Part shown: one piece after another, positions 44,390 to 57,776 of the stretch
Layout of the letters: each line of letters starts with the position of its first letter
Position numbering within the stretch: the first letter of the stretch is position 1
Source of the DNA: Macrolepiota albuminosa
Taxonomy: Eukaryota; Basidiomycota; Agaricomycetes; Agaricales; Agaricaceae
NCBI GenBank assembly: GCA_027475525.1
Contig: JAMWFC010000132.1
Span: 977,074 to 1,041,073 of the forward strand
DNA: 64,000 nucleotides
Direction: 5' to 3'
Position numbers and translations under genes: made by a program
The notes under the pieces: generated by a model
Databases searched by the model: none
What the model was told of the DNA's origin: nothing
The model's input: the letters and a program-made list of their open reading frames with translations, nothing else

Positions 44390-46867
44390 TCACTCTGGAC
44401 CAGCACTTGGAGGCCTGTCTAGCGGCAACAAGTTGCCATCTTGGATATGGTTGATCTTGTGCCAAGTTAGCGCATCAGCAATGTCATCATGGAGACAGAA
44501 CAAAAGTTCCTGGTGGCATTCCAGAAAAGCAAGACGGACACATGCATCAGCAAGATCGCGACCAACTTCCTCAGTGATGTTATTAACATGATGGTGTTGG
44601 TGGCGAAGTTCAGCGGCAGGATGGATAGCAATAATAGGATAGGAGACCCAATCACCAAGCCATGGGAAAGCATCACCGGTAACGCAAGTCACAGGATGAG
44701 GAGACCAGAAAGGATTGATCTATGACCGCTAAGATGTAGCGAAAAAGAATAAACAGAAAGTGATGTATGTGAACAGAGACGGGAGCACAAGTGGTCCACT
44801 CGTGGCGAGCCTCACTGGGAGACATAGCATGGGCGGAGGAAAGACTGATACCATATGGAAGAAAGTAGGACCAATGGGAAGGGCACTCGGTGGGAACTAG
44901 AGTGTCCTCGGAGATGGGTGCCTCAGAAATGGTGTGGAGGCTAGAAGACGGCGATGGACTATGAGGAGGAGTAATAGACAGGGTAAGAAGAATGAGAGCT
45001 GGAGCAGCGCTAGCCCCAGTAGGACCTGGAGGGAAGTTAGCACCCTCAACAGCCATGGAAACATCAGTAGTAGGCACGACTTCGGCAGGAGAGACAGCTG
45101 GCAACCTAAACCAGAAAATTAGAAAGATAGCAAAAAACTCAGGAGGAACGTACTGGCGGCTACGATGGTTGCTCTGAAGAGAGTTAGTGATGAGGGGTGG
45201 GGAGAGTCAAAGCAGAAGAGCTCATACCACCAACAAATCAGCAGCAGAAAGGATGGGTGCTGGCACCACTTCGTCGTCAGGCTCACCCTCGGCATCTCTC
45301 TCAGTACCATCGCTTTCATCAGACGATGAGCCAGAAGTAGACAATATGACAGGGGTAGCAGGTGCTAGCTTGCAGTGCTTACCAGGGCTCTTGGGAGAAG
45401 CAAGGGTAGGCTTACGTTTCAAGAGAGGTTGGGTGACAAGGTGAACGGGTAAAAGGAGCAGCGATGGTAGTGCCATCCTGGATAATTGGAAGCGCTAGGC
45501 TAGCAATGCTAATCAAGATCAGCTGATGGGCAGCATGCAGTTCATGTTGGAGATGGACGAAATCCCACACATTATGAACCAGAACCGCACACTCGAAGTT
45601 ACGCTGCATAATAGCGTCCTTACCATGTTCATGAGTGCAGATACCAGTGAAGGCACAACCGCACCTTAGCGCATCACAACGGCAGCAAGGTAGCGAAGCG
45701 GTCAGGAACCAGCACCCCTCAGGGTCATTTTCAGACTAGCATTTGTCACACTGACCATAGTTGTAAGTCAAAGGAAGACTCGCTAATAGATAACCAGAAA
45801 CTTACAGCGCCTATGCAAGTCCGAAAGGAGCGACAATCCTGAGGAGACATGGTGACCTTCTTCTTAGCGCCCAGGACGAGAGTACTGGCAGAGAGGCCAG
45901 TATCTATGACGGTAGTGTCATGGTGCTGATGCAATAAGTCATGAAGCTCTGTGTCATTAAACATAGTCTGTCTCGGTGCCTAAAAGCAAGTAGGTTAGGT
46001 GCCAACACGTAGCGAACCAAAAGAAGAAAGGACTTATGTCATAAGAGGGGGTACTTCAAGGAGGAAAATGAACCTGAGAAGGATGAGGAACCAAGGGAAA
46101 GGATGACAGAAGAAAAATGTACAGGACGTTTGGGAGGACTAGCGCTAGCAGGAGGGGCAGCACGCTTGATAACGACGACAGGTTTACGAGAAGGAAGTTG
46201 GGAAGCAGTACAGGTCAGCCCAACTTTGGCAGAATCGGTAGAAAGAATACCGGTGCGCTTAATAGCTGAATAAAGAGGACAGGAGCACGTAGGGGAAGCT
46301 AAGTCATGGAAGGGGCTACCAAGGGTAGGAGATACATGAACAGAGGGAACAATGGGCGCAGGAGTAGCAGGAGCGGTATGGAGAGGAGGACCAGAAGAAA
46401 AGCTATGAGGGACCAAGGATGTAGGGGCCAGCTATGATAGCAATCAGAACAAGCGGAATGGGAAGGGAGGAACCTACTTTGTCAAGGTTGGTTCTGGCCA
46501 GTAATGTGTCAATTTTATTGGTCAGCAAAAGGGCCTAGCAAAAGCGCTGAACTTTAGCGCCACTGGCAAGAAAAATGTGGTAACTTACAAATAAACCTGT
46601 AAATGGATGCAGCCATTTGGCACCCTCATATTTACGGTACCAGACTACGCACCACTCATGAACTTTGACTTTACATGCCCAGGAACTATCAGGGCCATGT
46701 AACAACATCCAACGTTGGTAAAGATGCATAATGGCAGAAATTGTCTGTGGCACATTGGAGGAACTTGCCACTTTAGCGCAGTCAAACAATGATGAGGCTT
46801 TTTCTAGGAAATTGGCAAGAGCAGTGGCAGAAATTTTAGACATATCGTGGAGGAAAAAGGAGGGCAA
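44390..46867 (-). pseudogene. Antisense Cys6-cluster gene of family A (A2 copy)
   Basis: Collinear with the A1 copy: first exon at 46600-46843 (almost identical), Ser/Pro-rich exon near 46039-46416, FNDTELHDLLHQHHDTTVID at 45780-45964, cluster at 45655-45750 with all six Cys, acidic stretch near 45300, and the final exon ending NLLPLDR with a stop at 44390. Here the Trp after the second Cys is a TAG stop, while the Trp after the third Cys is intact, the reverse of A1. The copies are thus broken at different codons, which implies an intact ancestor. Confidence 0.65.
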
Positions 46868-46987
46868 TAAACAAAGAGGTGCAAAAGATGACCTTATAAG
46901 AGAGCGACGACATCACACAAATTACAGTGCTGCTGGAATAGTGACAGCGCTTGACTGAGGACAGTCAATTTTTCAGTTGGGGGGAGA

Positions 46988-47997
46988 TGATGGGCTTCTG
47001 CTCAGATTAGGCGCATCAAGGGACACTACAGGGCTACAGAAAGGCTAAGCTACCGACCTCTGACTGATTTAGGATGAAGGAATGGGCATCCAGAAACACC
47101 ACATATCCCCTACTAGCCAACACCCACACAACCACTTAGGAATTGAGGCACTACAAGGGATACTAGGGATGCAGCAACAGAGGATAGCGCCCAACTCACT
47201 CCTGACTAAGCACCCAAAAAGAGTATCATTAGGTGCTGACATCTGCCAGAACGACACCATCAGAAAAGTGTAAAAGCTTGATACTCGGACTTATGGAAAT
47301 CAAGGAAATAAGTAGCGCTGGCATTAGCGCTGTTGACTTACAGCGTCTGTCTAATTTTCTCCAACTATAACCCAGGCTGTCCAGGCCAATCGGAAGTATA
47401 CTTAGAAAAGGAGCGAATAACTTCAAAGACTTACTATTAGCCAGCAGTAGCCATGGCCAATGGGCTGTTACGCCATTGATCGCCGTCATACATGTGCTGA
47501 CAGTTGCTGTTGACAGGTCGCCGCTAGCTACCATTAAGAGGCAAGGCACTAAATTCTAGTGCTTTGGATGAACTTTTTCTTGAATCACAGTAGCGTACCA
47601 TATAAAAGTTAGGTAGAATTTTTGCAAATAACAAGGAAAGAATGGAGCATACTTCACCTCTCATTTTAAAGTGCTATCTAGCCTTAGCCTTCTCTAGCAT
47701 CAGCCACCATCAGGCTTAAAGCACTACATTCATCTCAGCGTTAGCGATATCTATGGTGCCACTATGAGCACAGCGCATTACGATAATTCTTGTTTTTCTT
47801 ACTAAAGAGCAGCCGTTTTGTTGCTCACCATCTTGCCAGGTAGCATCAGAGGCGCTAAACGTTAGTGCATCTACCAAGTTATCTTACTCAAGCACACCGG
47901 GACCCCTGCCCCGACTCTCGCACCCTTACGCCAAAGCGCTGGAGACGATGTCTTGAGACGTAGTAAACAGCACACTCAACCACAGTTGGCGTCATCA
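46988..47997 (+). repeat. A2 3' LTR
   Basis: TGATGGGCTTCTGCTCAG to GTTGGCGTCATCA, preceded by the purine tract GTTGGGGGGAGA. Confidence 0.95.
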
Positions 47998-48485
47998 GCA
48001 TAACAGCCCATTGGCCATGGCTACTGCCAGGTAATAGTAAAACCTTGAAGATATCCACCCTCTTTCTAAGTATACTTCTGATTGGCCAGGACAGCTCAGG
48101 CTATAGTCAGAGAAAATTAGACAGATGCTATAAGTCGACAGTGCTAATGCCAGCACTATTTATTTCCTTGATTTTCATAAGTCTGAGTGTCAAGCTTTTA
48201 CACTTTTCTGATAGCATTGTTCTGGCAAATATCAGCACCTAATGATATTTCTTTTTGGGTGCTTAGTCAGGTGGAGGTTAAGAGTTACCCTCTGTAGCTG
48301 TGTCCATAGTATCTCCTCATAGCACTTAGATTCCTAGGTGGTCATGTAGGTGTCAGCTGATAGGGTATATGTGGTGCTTCTGAGTGCCTATTCCTTTGTC
48401 ATGGACCAGTCAGAAGTCAGTAGCTTAGCTTTTCTGTAGCCCTGTAATGTCCCTTGATGCACTCAATCTGAGCAGAAGCCCATCA
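47998..48485 (-). repeat. Family A3 3' LTR, inner half
   Basis: Begins GCATAACAGCCCATTGG, exactly where the half at 27788-28302 breaks off, and ends AGCAGAAGCCCATCA. Together the halves make one reverse LTR. Confidence 0.9.
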
Positions 48486-48628
48486 TCTCTCCTCAACTGA
48501 AAAATTGACTGTCCTCAATCAGGCACCATCACTATTCCAGCAGCGCTGTAATTTGTGTGATGTCATCATTTCCTTATAAGGTCATCCTTTGCGCCCCTTC
48601 ATTTACTGCCCCCTTTTTCCTTCGCAAG

Positions 48629-51592
48629 ATGTCTAAAATTTCAGCCACTGCTCTTGCCAACTTCCTTGAAAAAGCCTCCTTGTTGTTTGACCATGCTAAG
48701 GTGGCCAGCTCAACTGATGCACCACAAAATATTCCTGCTGTTATGCGTCTTTATCAGTGCTGGATGTTGTTGCATAACCCTGACAGTTTCTGGGCATGTG
48801 AAGTTGAAATTTGTGACTAGTGTATAGCCCAGTACTGCAAATATGAAGATGCTGAATGGTTGCATCTGTTTGTGGGTGTAAGGGCGACTTCTGGAGGCTA
48901 TGGCTCAGTCACACAGCTGGCAGAGGAAAATCCAAAGTGTATTAGAAGATATACTGACAATATCATAATAACTACTCACCTGGCAGAGGGAGATCCAAAG
49001 AGAACAAGTCTGGGGATTCCCTATGCCAGGTTGGATGCTTCTGGGGCTTCTGAAGTATGGGAAACAACTGTACAGTACAACAAAACCTTAAAAACTCGAA
49101 AATTGACTAACCAAACAACTGTGCAAACAAGGCAGGAAAACTCCGGACTTTAGAAGTCAGAAAGGCAAGCTCCGGCTTATATAAGCAGCCTGGAAGCAGT
49201 GCTGAAGGATCCACACTTGTCTGGATGATAGCTAAAGAACTAGAGCACCTCAAAGGTTGAGAATAGTACTAACAGATAGTGTTGAGAGAATAGAAACAAC
49301 ACCATGAGAGAATGATAGAAGAAATAAGGAAATGAATGAAAGGAGAGTGAAGGAATAAGAAGTGAAAGAAGAAAGGAAAGAAGGGAATGAGGAGTCCCCT
49401 GACAGTGGGCTTATTTGTAAGTTACCACTTCTTTCTTCCTTGTGGCGCTAAAGTTCAGTACTTTTCTAAGCCCTTTCACTAACTGACAAAATCAACACTT
49501 TACTGGCTGGAACCAACCTTGGAGAAGTAGGTTTTCTTCTTTTCTGTTAGGCTTGCTCTGATCGGTATTGTAGTCAGCCCCTATGTCTTTGGTCTCTCGT
49601 AACCTTCCTCCTGCTCCAGCTACTTCTATGCCTGTTGTCCCCTCTGTTCATGTGTTGCCTACTCTTGGTAGCCCCTTTCATAACTTAGTGTCTCTTGTGC
49701 ATTCATGCCCTCTCTACTCAGCTATCAAGTGCACTGGTGTCTCTTCTGTCAATCCTTCTAAACTCAGGCTGACTCGTACTGCTTCTCACCTCCATCCTCG
49801 TAACTTTGCCATTGTTATTGAGCATGCTGCTGCCTCTATTAGTGCTAGTCCTCCTAAATATCCCATATGTCTTTTCTTCTTCTTTTCTTCCTACCCCTTC
49901 TTCATCCCTTTTTAGGTCTATTTTCCAGCTCAGGGTACCCCTCTCTATAATGTAAGTTGTTTTTCCAGCTTGCTATATGTTGGTGCCTAACCTATTTGTC
50001 TTTAGGCACCAAGGCAAACTATGTTTAATGATGCAGAACTTTGTGATTTATTGCATCAGCACTGTGATACTACCATCGTAGACACTGGCCTCTCTGCCAG
50101 GACCTTGGTCCTGGGTGCTAAGAAGAAGATCACCGTGTCTCCTCGGAAACGTCACTCCTTTTGAACTCGTGTAGATACCGTAAGTTTCTTGTTGTCTATT
50201 AGCGAGTCCCATGTTGACTTATAATTGTGGCCCAGTGTGACAAATTCTGGTCTGAAAATGATCCTGAAGGGTGTTGGTTCCCAACTGCTTCGCTTCCTTG
50301 CTACTATTGTAATGCATTAAGGCACAGCTGTGCCTTTGATGGCATTTATACTCATGAACATGGTAAGGATGCCATTATGCAATGCAACTTCAAGTGCATG
50401 GTTCTGGTTCGCAATATGTGGGATTTTGTTTGTTACTAATGCGAGCTTCACGCTGCTCATCAGCTGATCTTGATTAGCACTGCTAGTCTTGCGCTTCTGA
50501 CTACTCAAGATAGCACTACCATCACCGCTCCTTTCACCTGTTCTCCTTGTTGCCTGACTCTCCAGAAACGCAAGCCTGCCCTCACCTCTCCCAAGAGTCC
50601 TGGTAAGCACCATGAGTTAGTGCCTGCTACTCCTGTCATATTGTCTACCTCTGCCTCATCATCTGATGAAAGTGATGGTACTGAAGGGGATGCCAAGGAT
50701 AAGCCTGATGACAAAGCAGCGCTAGTACCTGTCCTTTCTGCTGCTGACTTGCTGGCAGTATGAGCTATTCTTCTTTAACTCTCCCCACCTCTCGCTGCTA
50801 ACTCTCTTCAGAGCAACCCTCATAGCCACCAGTATGTCTCTCTTCACTTTCCGCTAATCTTCTAACTTGTCATTTAGGTCACTATCCATTCCTCCTGCCA
50901 TAGTCGTGCCTGCTGCTGACATTCCCATATCCGTTGAGGATGCTAATTCTCCTCCAGGTCCTGCTGAGGCTAGCGTTGCTCCAGCTCTTGTCCTCTTAAC
51001 TCCCTCTGTCACTCCTCCTCACAGTCCTTTGCCATCCTCTAGCCTCCATACCACTTCTGAGGCATCTGTTTCTGAGGACATCCTTGTTCCTGCTGAGCGC
51101 TCTTCCCATTGGGCTTACTTTCCTCTCTATGGTATCAGTCTCTCCTTAGTCCAGACTATGTCTCCCAGCAAAACTCGCCACAAGTGAACCGCTCGTACTT
51201 CCATCTCTGTTCACATATGTCACTTCCTTTTCATTCTTCTTGCTATGTCTTAGCATTTCCAGGTTGATACCTTCTGGTCTCCTCATCCTGCTACTCACAT
51301 TACTGGCAATGCCTTCTCCTGGCTTGGTGATCAGATTTTCTACCCTATTACCACTATCTGTCCTGCCGCTGAACTTTGCCATCAACACTGCCATGTTAAT
51401 AATGTATCTGAAGAAGTTGGTCATGACTTAGCCAACGTGCATGTTCATCTTGCCTTTTTGGAATGCCACCAGGAACTCTTGTTCTATCTCTGTGATGACA
51501 TCGCTAATGTGCTAACTTGGCACAAGATCAATTGTATTCAAGACAGTGACTTGTTGCTGTTGGATAGGTCCTCAGGTGTTGATCTGGAGTGA
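48629..51592 (+). pseudogene. Antisense Cys6-cluster gene of family A (A3 copy)
   Basis: Antisense to A3 gag-pol, hence on the plus strand here. Starts MSKISATALANFLEKASLLF. A family B solo LTR (48877-49404) interrupts it near the end of exon 1. Then come the Ser/Pro exon (49583-49915), FNDAELCDLLHQHCDTTIVD (50020-50170), and the cluster at 50236-50331, in which the second Cys has become Phe but Trp follows both the second and third Cys positions. The acidic SSDESDGTEGDAKD stretch is near 50670, and the last exon ends in a stop at 51590-51592. Without the solo LTR its span is 2436 bp against about 2450 in A1 and A2, so gene layout is conserved. Confidence 0.65.
48877..49404 (-). mobile_element. 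Solo LTR, family B (TSD GTGGG)
   Basis: 528 bp, TGTAAGGGCGACTTC to GGAGTCCCCTGACA, flanked by GTGGG at 48872-48876 and 49405-49409. It lies inside the accessory gene of A3. Confidence 0.95.
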
Positions 51593-52849
51593 TCACTTAG
51601 TTGTAGCGTTGTTGTTGGTGGATATGAACTATATTTTCTTCTTGTTATTGCGCTTGTCTCCCCCCCTCTTTTTGTCTGCTGTAGCTAAAATAAAAATAAA
51701 GTCTGCTTTTTGAAACCAAGAAATTGTAAGTCTCATAAGTAAACTCAAGAAAACAAGAAAAAAAGAAAATGCTCAGTAAATCATCATAGCGGAAAACCCC
51801 TTTGCCAGCACGGTCCAATAGCAAATACCATGCCAAGCTAGAAGCACAAATTATAGTCTGAAAATGATAAGCAAATGCATACAAGAAATTTAATGTATAA
51901 AGAAATAGACACTGGAGATTGCCTTCACCAACTAGCTGGACCCTAGTATCATCAAATATTGCTGTCCCGGTAAGTGCGCTAATCTGAGTCAGCCTCCTCT
52001 AATTGGCTATCATCCCTGGAAGGGTTAGTGCTTTTTTACAAAGATCTCTTCCACGCTGCCACTAACTGCAGGTTGCACTTAGTCTATAAATTGCCTGTTC
52101 ATCATCAAATGCCCTCATCAATCTTTGCTATGACCACTTTGTCTGGTGCCATGTGGACTCCTTGTTGTAATTAGCCCCACATCATTATAGATCCCCCTGG
52201 CTTCCTGGATCACGCTACCTCATTTTTTCACTACTATCCCATAGAAGAGGTGCTTGAGCTGGCAGTAGGAGTTCTGGAGTTAAGTTGTTGCTGCCGTTTG
52301 CTGTGTGCTGCTTGCAAAATCTGGGAGGATGACCATCCTCTATAGTGGTTGGACTTCAAGAGGCCTTGGAGCCAGGCTTATCACATTCATGTCGTTTTTG
52401 GTATTCTTGCTCCCATCTCATAGCTACCTCTTTTGGGGAATTGAGTCCATGAATCTGGTGGTGCGGCTCAACTAGCTTCTTGGCAAAAGCTATTATCTGG
52501 TTTGTTTTCCTCCTTTTTTTCTTTTTCCCTCTACTGACCATAACCTTGTTAGTCACCCTGTAAATATAACACTACTCACATTTTTGGAGGCTTTCCTGAT
52601 TGTCTGCTTAACTTTTTCCCTCATTGTTCCACTCTTCTACTCTCCTCCTCACTATCACTAGGGAGTAGCATAGCCATCCTTCTCATTGTTGGAGTACTCA
52701 ATCAGAGTTGTTCTTGTTTTCTTTCATTGCTTCTTGTAGGGTATTTTTAAGCCTGTTTTTCATGTACTTGTAGTAGTTTTAACTTGGCAGCGCTACATTT
52801 TAGTGCTCTTGATTCAATTGCCTATAAGCTAAGTTGGTTTGTCAGTATT
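51593..52849 (+). other. A3 antisense region 2, degenerate
   Basis: Counterpart of A1 35633-37651 on the opposite strand. Near 52200-52420 the segment corresponding to TSFFHYYPAEGVPEL is recognisable with changes. No intact frame. Confidence 0.45.
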
Positions 52850-55800
52850 GTTCTCCTCTGGCATCACCTCATCGTCATCTACTAATTCCATTTCCTCCAA
52901 TTCTTGTAATTTGGCAGTATCAATGTCTAAGGCTGACAGTGGTAGAGAGATCTGTTCTCATGCTAAGTAAGAAAGCAGCCTAAATGCTACTACCGGTCTG
53001 TACAATACAGAGCCATCCAGCTCACAGAGAACATAAGTGCTCCCTTGGTTTCTGGAGACCACCATTAGCGGACCTAGATATTGCAGGTGCATCTTCTTGT
53101 TATAGGTTTCTTCTATCTTGGAGTTATGCATTAATACTAGCATGCCTGTACTAAAGTTGTAGTCCCATATTGTAGCACTATGCTCCATCTTGAATCAAAG
53201 AGCGGCCTGTTGTCTAGCCTGAAAAACTATTTCATGCAAATGCGCTAAGTCTTTCATACATTGTTGTAAGTCTATAGTGTGCCTAGCTATCATGTCTGTA
53301 GTCAGTAGAACGGAGTTAGGTGGTGGCTGCAGATAGGTTGCCTTGATAATATCTGCTGGCAACAATGGGTGTGTCTCTGTAGCTGCGTAATAAAGAGAAC
53401 AACCTATTCACTTATATACTGTAACCCGTTCTGACCAAAATACTGAACAAGTTGCTTCACTCCAGTGACTCTCCTCTTCATCTACTGCCTTGAACAAGGC
53501 CTGCCTGACATCGAAATGTAGTTGTTCTACAATACCATTAGCGCACTTGTTATAGCCTAATACTTGTATATGATGTATGTTGTATTTCTTTGCCAGATAA
53601 GTCAGCGCTTTCACAATTGGGGGTCTGTTATCTGTAACAATCTCCTCTAAAGCTCCCCATCAGCATATTACGTCCTTGAATAGCCATTTTGCTATAGCAT
53701 CAGTATTTTCCCTTTGTAGCATGCGAAACTCTGGCCAATGGACCAGTAAACATCTCCCCTGTATGATATACTTGTAGTGTCCTGATTTTGGCATGTGCAT
53801 TGTGTCCATGTAAATCTTTCCAAACAAAGGTGCCAGTGTGGCTACTGTAGGAGGCATTAAGACCTGTCTTGTCTGCTGTATTTGACATAAATGACAAGTG
53901 CAGATGTATCATGCTATATTGGCGCTAATATGAGGCCACCAAAATCGTTTCAGTAAACTTGCTCTCATGGCGTAGAGACCACGGTGCCCCAAGTTGTCAT
54001 GCATAGCACATAGAATCTGGACTTGTTTATCAGGCGCAATTACTAACTTGTGAGCCCTGTCTCTGTATCATTACCAAAGCCGATTGTTATTGAGAAAGAA
54101 AGTAGTCACGTATCTTATGAATGTGGCATATTCTGTGTTGCTAAACGCTAGCAGGCACTGCAGATCACCCAGCCACTTCTTAACCTGATCAACTTGTTGA
54201 TCCTCTACCAAAGCCTTGGTGCTCCAGAAAATAGCTGCATACAGCAAGTTTTGGCTATCTTCACGTAAGGATCTGAGTTCTTCTACTATCTTTGGCACTT
54301 CAGAAACCTTAGCAATGTTATAGATATCCTCCATATAAAATGTGGGCATGACTTGATAAGGTTCCAGCTAGTATGGCATGATGGGATGTAGCCAAGTAGA
54401 CACCAGCCAATCCTCCTGAGATGGTGGCCTGAGTAGCTGAATAATGTGCATAAAACCATGTAAACGGTTGATGCAATCTTCGAACATCTCATTGTTGCTA
54501 TTGTCTTGCGCTTCGTCTTCAGGTTGCCTGGGTTGTCATGATAGTCTGTCGGGGCCATGGAAAGTGCTCTTGATATGCACCAGTTCAAAGTGGAACGTTA
54601 AAATTGCTACTACTCAGTGATTCATACTTGCTGATGGCTGAATATCTGGATTCTGTAACATTCCTTTGATATAGCACACATCAACTTCGACAATTAAATT
54701 CCTGATTCCAATAAGGTACATGTGAAGCACCTGGAACACTTGAAATATAGCCCATATAACTCGAGTTTGAGTTGACTATAGCACGATTTGCGGTTGTTAA
54801 GGGTAATAGATCCAAAGCAGTTGTAACGTCTGATCTTACAATTGTTGCTACTGCACTGGCAAAGGAAAAACCTGATGGTGATGTAGAAAGTGTTGACAGT
54901 GAGTATAACAGGATCCAACGTCATATAATCAATAGGTACCAGAGGTTTTGCTTTCTGTAGCACCTTCACTAGATCTCTCTGAGTGTTAATCTGATCAGGG
55001 CCAAACTCAAATAGTACCTCTGTCCACATTAAGCAATTCAGTGCATGAGCTCAATGTTCAAAATTTTGTATAAATATTTGGAGAACACCAACTGTACCTA
55101 GAAACGTGCACACTTTGGAAAGATTATGACATGCATCCCATTTCTCGAGAAGCGCTAATCAGCTCCCTTCTGGAATCCTTCCTTCTGGTGTGCAGATGTG
55201 TCCTAAAATTTTAAATTGAGGTGCACAAAGAATCGACTTATATCCAGAAAAAGTGCCACTGCAATACTTCATCTGCTGGAGCACTCGATTCATTAGCTGG
55301 AAAAATTCCCATAGCACCATTCAAATATTTGGATTGTTCAGGTGCGTTGCAGGTTCACCATTAATTAAACACCAATTTTTCAATCCTTTGATTTCTATAT
55401 CATCTATAAAACTTAACATGTTATGAGAGATTTCAGGTTGCAATATAAATGTAATGTTGTCATAAAATATTGGTACAGAGTTGGTCCATTTCATGAGTGG
55501 CAAGCGCTTCAAATAGCATCTGAAACATTGTGAGGTCTCTTGATGACAGGTGGATTAAGCACTCATCATAACCAACGTATAAGTCTAGAGTAGCGCCACA
55601 AATGCATCCTGTGAAAGATTCAGCAACATGATCTGGAAAAGGTGGTATCCCTGAATGATGAATAGTGACTTTGTTCAGTGGTTCCAAACTATGGACAATA
55701 TGTAGCTTCCTGTTTTTCTTTAGCATACAAAACCACCAAGAGCAGTAGGCTGAATTCGACGGTTTGTAAATGCCTGCCGCTATCTTAGAGCAAATGTCTA

Positions 55801-57712
55801 TGCCTGGCAGTATAGGTCAATTATGCTCTGTCTACAGGACATGCAGTATGGTTGAAATCATGACTGGTGGAAAGAAATTGGTCCTTAGCTTCCCTTGTTT
55901 CGTATCATCTCATGCAAATGCTTCATTGTGTTTCTGCATGATATCATCAAGTATGTTCAACTCTGCCATTGTTAAAAAGCCAATATTATGGGCACTACAA
56001 AACAGCACTCATTGCTCCATCATAAACCATCCTGTAGGTTCAAATAGCAGTGGATTCAGATCGAGTTTGGGTAAGGTTGCTAGCGGATTGCCTATAATAT
56101 GTCACTTAATGTGAAAATCTTCAGACACCAAACTCGCTACCGGTTTATACTTCTTCCTAACTTGTACCTCTTTACACTTCAGAGGGTTAGCATTAGCAAA
56201 TACACTGCATGTAGGTCAGCCTTGAGTAGCAAACCCTGATATAAATAGCTCTTTTGAAGAGGGTATAGAAACAAAATAAGTGTCTGTAGAAAGGTTTTCA
56301 GTAATATCAGATGTGGTCAAATATAAGTAAGATAATGCATCACTAGCGAGAGATGAGGAAGAATTCAAGATGTTGGAGGCTAATGGGGTATAAGATATGA
56401 TGTTTGCTTGCTCAGTCCAATGGCTATAATCCAAGACTAGCACTTCATTTCTATGATCCTCCTCGTTCATCTCCTCAATGGTGCTGGAAAACACTCATGT
56501 ACCTCATCTGTGACGTAGAGTCTTCATCTAGGTCCTGGTTGTTGCACCTTTCTGCAAGGAAATGTAGGTACTGTCCTTCTAACTCCTGAGTTGGGGTCAC
56601 TAATAGTTAGCATTGTTTCTTCTTCCAACATCATTTTTACAACTGAGCATGCTAATACATCAAAAGGCCTTCCTAACAATAAGTTGTAAGCGAGTGACTG
56701 GAGAATATAAATCTGCAAATAAAACATCAAGTTGCCAATAGAACAGGAAACATTACAAGCTAGTCCAAGGGACTGATCAATGGTACTGTTAGTGCTCTGC
56801 ATATTAAATACTATTCCCAGATCATAAATGATCCCAAGCTCATTAGCAATGTCCGCTGCTATCAAAATGATCTGAGATCTGCTATCCACAATAGATTCCA
56901 CTTTGCTCTTCCCATCTACTGTCAGCATGATTGAGTGAATAGCATGCAAGTCCTGTGCTACCGCCAATATAGCAGGGTCTTCATCAGTTCTTAGTATTTT
57001 AAAGTAAGTTTCCACTGGATTGATCGATGTTGCTGCTGGTGGCGATGCTTCTTCCTGCTTCTTTTCCTTCGCTATAGTTTCCAAGATGTAAGCAAACTCT
57101 GATAGCACGTCACTGCATTTGTTGATGGCTGTTATGTTGTTAGCAATGTTTTTTGAAGTGTAACTGCAGTTCGTACCTGATTCTGAATATCTGGCGCCAC
57201 GCTGCACAACTCTCCTATTGATACTATTACTTAACTCTTTATCATACGATCAAATATCCCTTTAGACTTTTCTATATTGTAAATAGGTGCTGTGGGGCGA
57301 TATCCACCTGCAGATTTTTCTGGTGCTCCGTAGTTTTGATTGTTTGGAGATGCATAGTTACTGGGTAATCTTAAATAAGAATGAAGAGATGGTTTAGTAG
57401 TCATAGTTTTTTCTTCTGCAGGGTTGTCATTGTCAGCGCTAGGTGCTGGCAGCTTACTAACTTCTGTGAGCACACTGGTAGGCTTGTATTTCTTTAACAG
57501 CTGCTTTTCCTTTTTAATCTCCACACCGTCAAACATCTGGTTCTTCAGTGATTTCAATTTTTGTTTCAACATCTCAATGCGTTCTTTCCATGTGAGTGCT
57601 GGTCATTTATTAATTATGTTTAACTGTAGTACCTTGTGGATAAGTGCTTGCTGAGGATTTACTTCTGTTTCCCCCACTGTTGTGCCTGTCACTAAGTTAT
57701 CTGGGTTTCATC
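52850..57712 (-). pseudogene. Pol of A3, dead
   Basis: Minus-strand fragments collinear with A1: protease region VESIVDSRSQIILIA near 56890 (the catalytic motif DSG has become DSR), RT fragments 55321-55726 (GATLDLYVGYDECLIH, SFIDDIEIKG), RNase H near 54900-55030, integrase 52958-54000 (KIYMDTMHMPKSGHYKYII; HFDVRQALFKAVDEEES). Dozens of stops and frame changes. The gag C-terminal codons (near 57712-57776) abut the 5' LTR directly; the rest of gag is deleted. Confidence 0.85.
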
Positions 57713-57776
57713 TATGCTATTCATCAACACAGCCTTGAAAGGTCTTCTAGTCTGCATAAGTCAGGATATTAGTGCT

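Larger units (their letters stand above)
41251..47997 (+). mobile_element. Gypsy family A, copy A2 (gag-pol deleted)
   Basis: The LTR at 40243-41250 is joined directly to the last 560 bases of integrase (41251-41810; matches A1 from about 35073). It then carries the complete 3' internal region and a 1010-bp 3' LTR (46988-47997). A family B solo LTR sits in it at 41816-42334. It keeps the antisense gene but no enzymes, so it could move only with help from another copy. Confidence 0.9.

Noticed and set aside
48860..49153. Frame containing EGYGSVTQLAEGDPK..., also present near 23654, 25666 and 24420
   Set aside because: It lies entirely inside family B LTRs and recurs only because the LTR is repeated; LTRs of this kind are non-coding.
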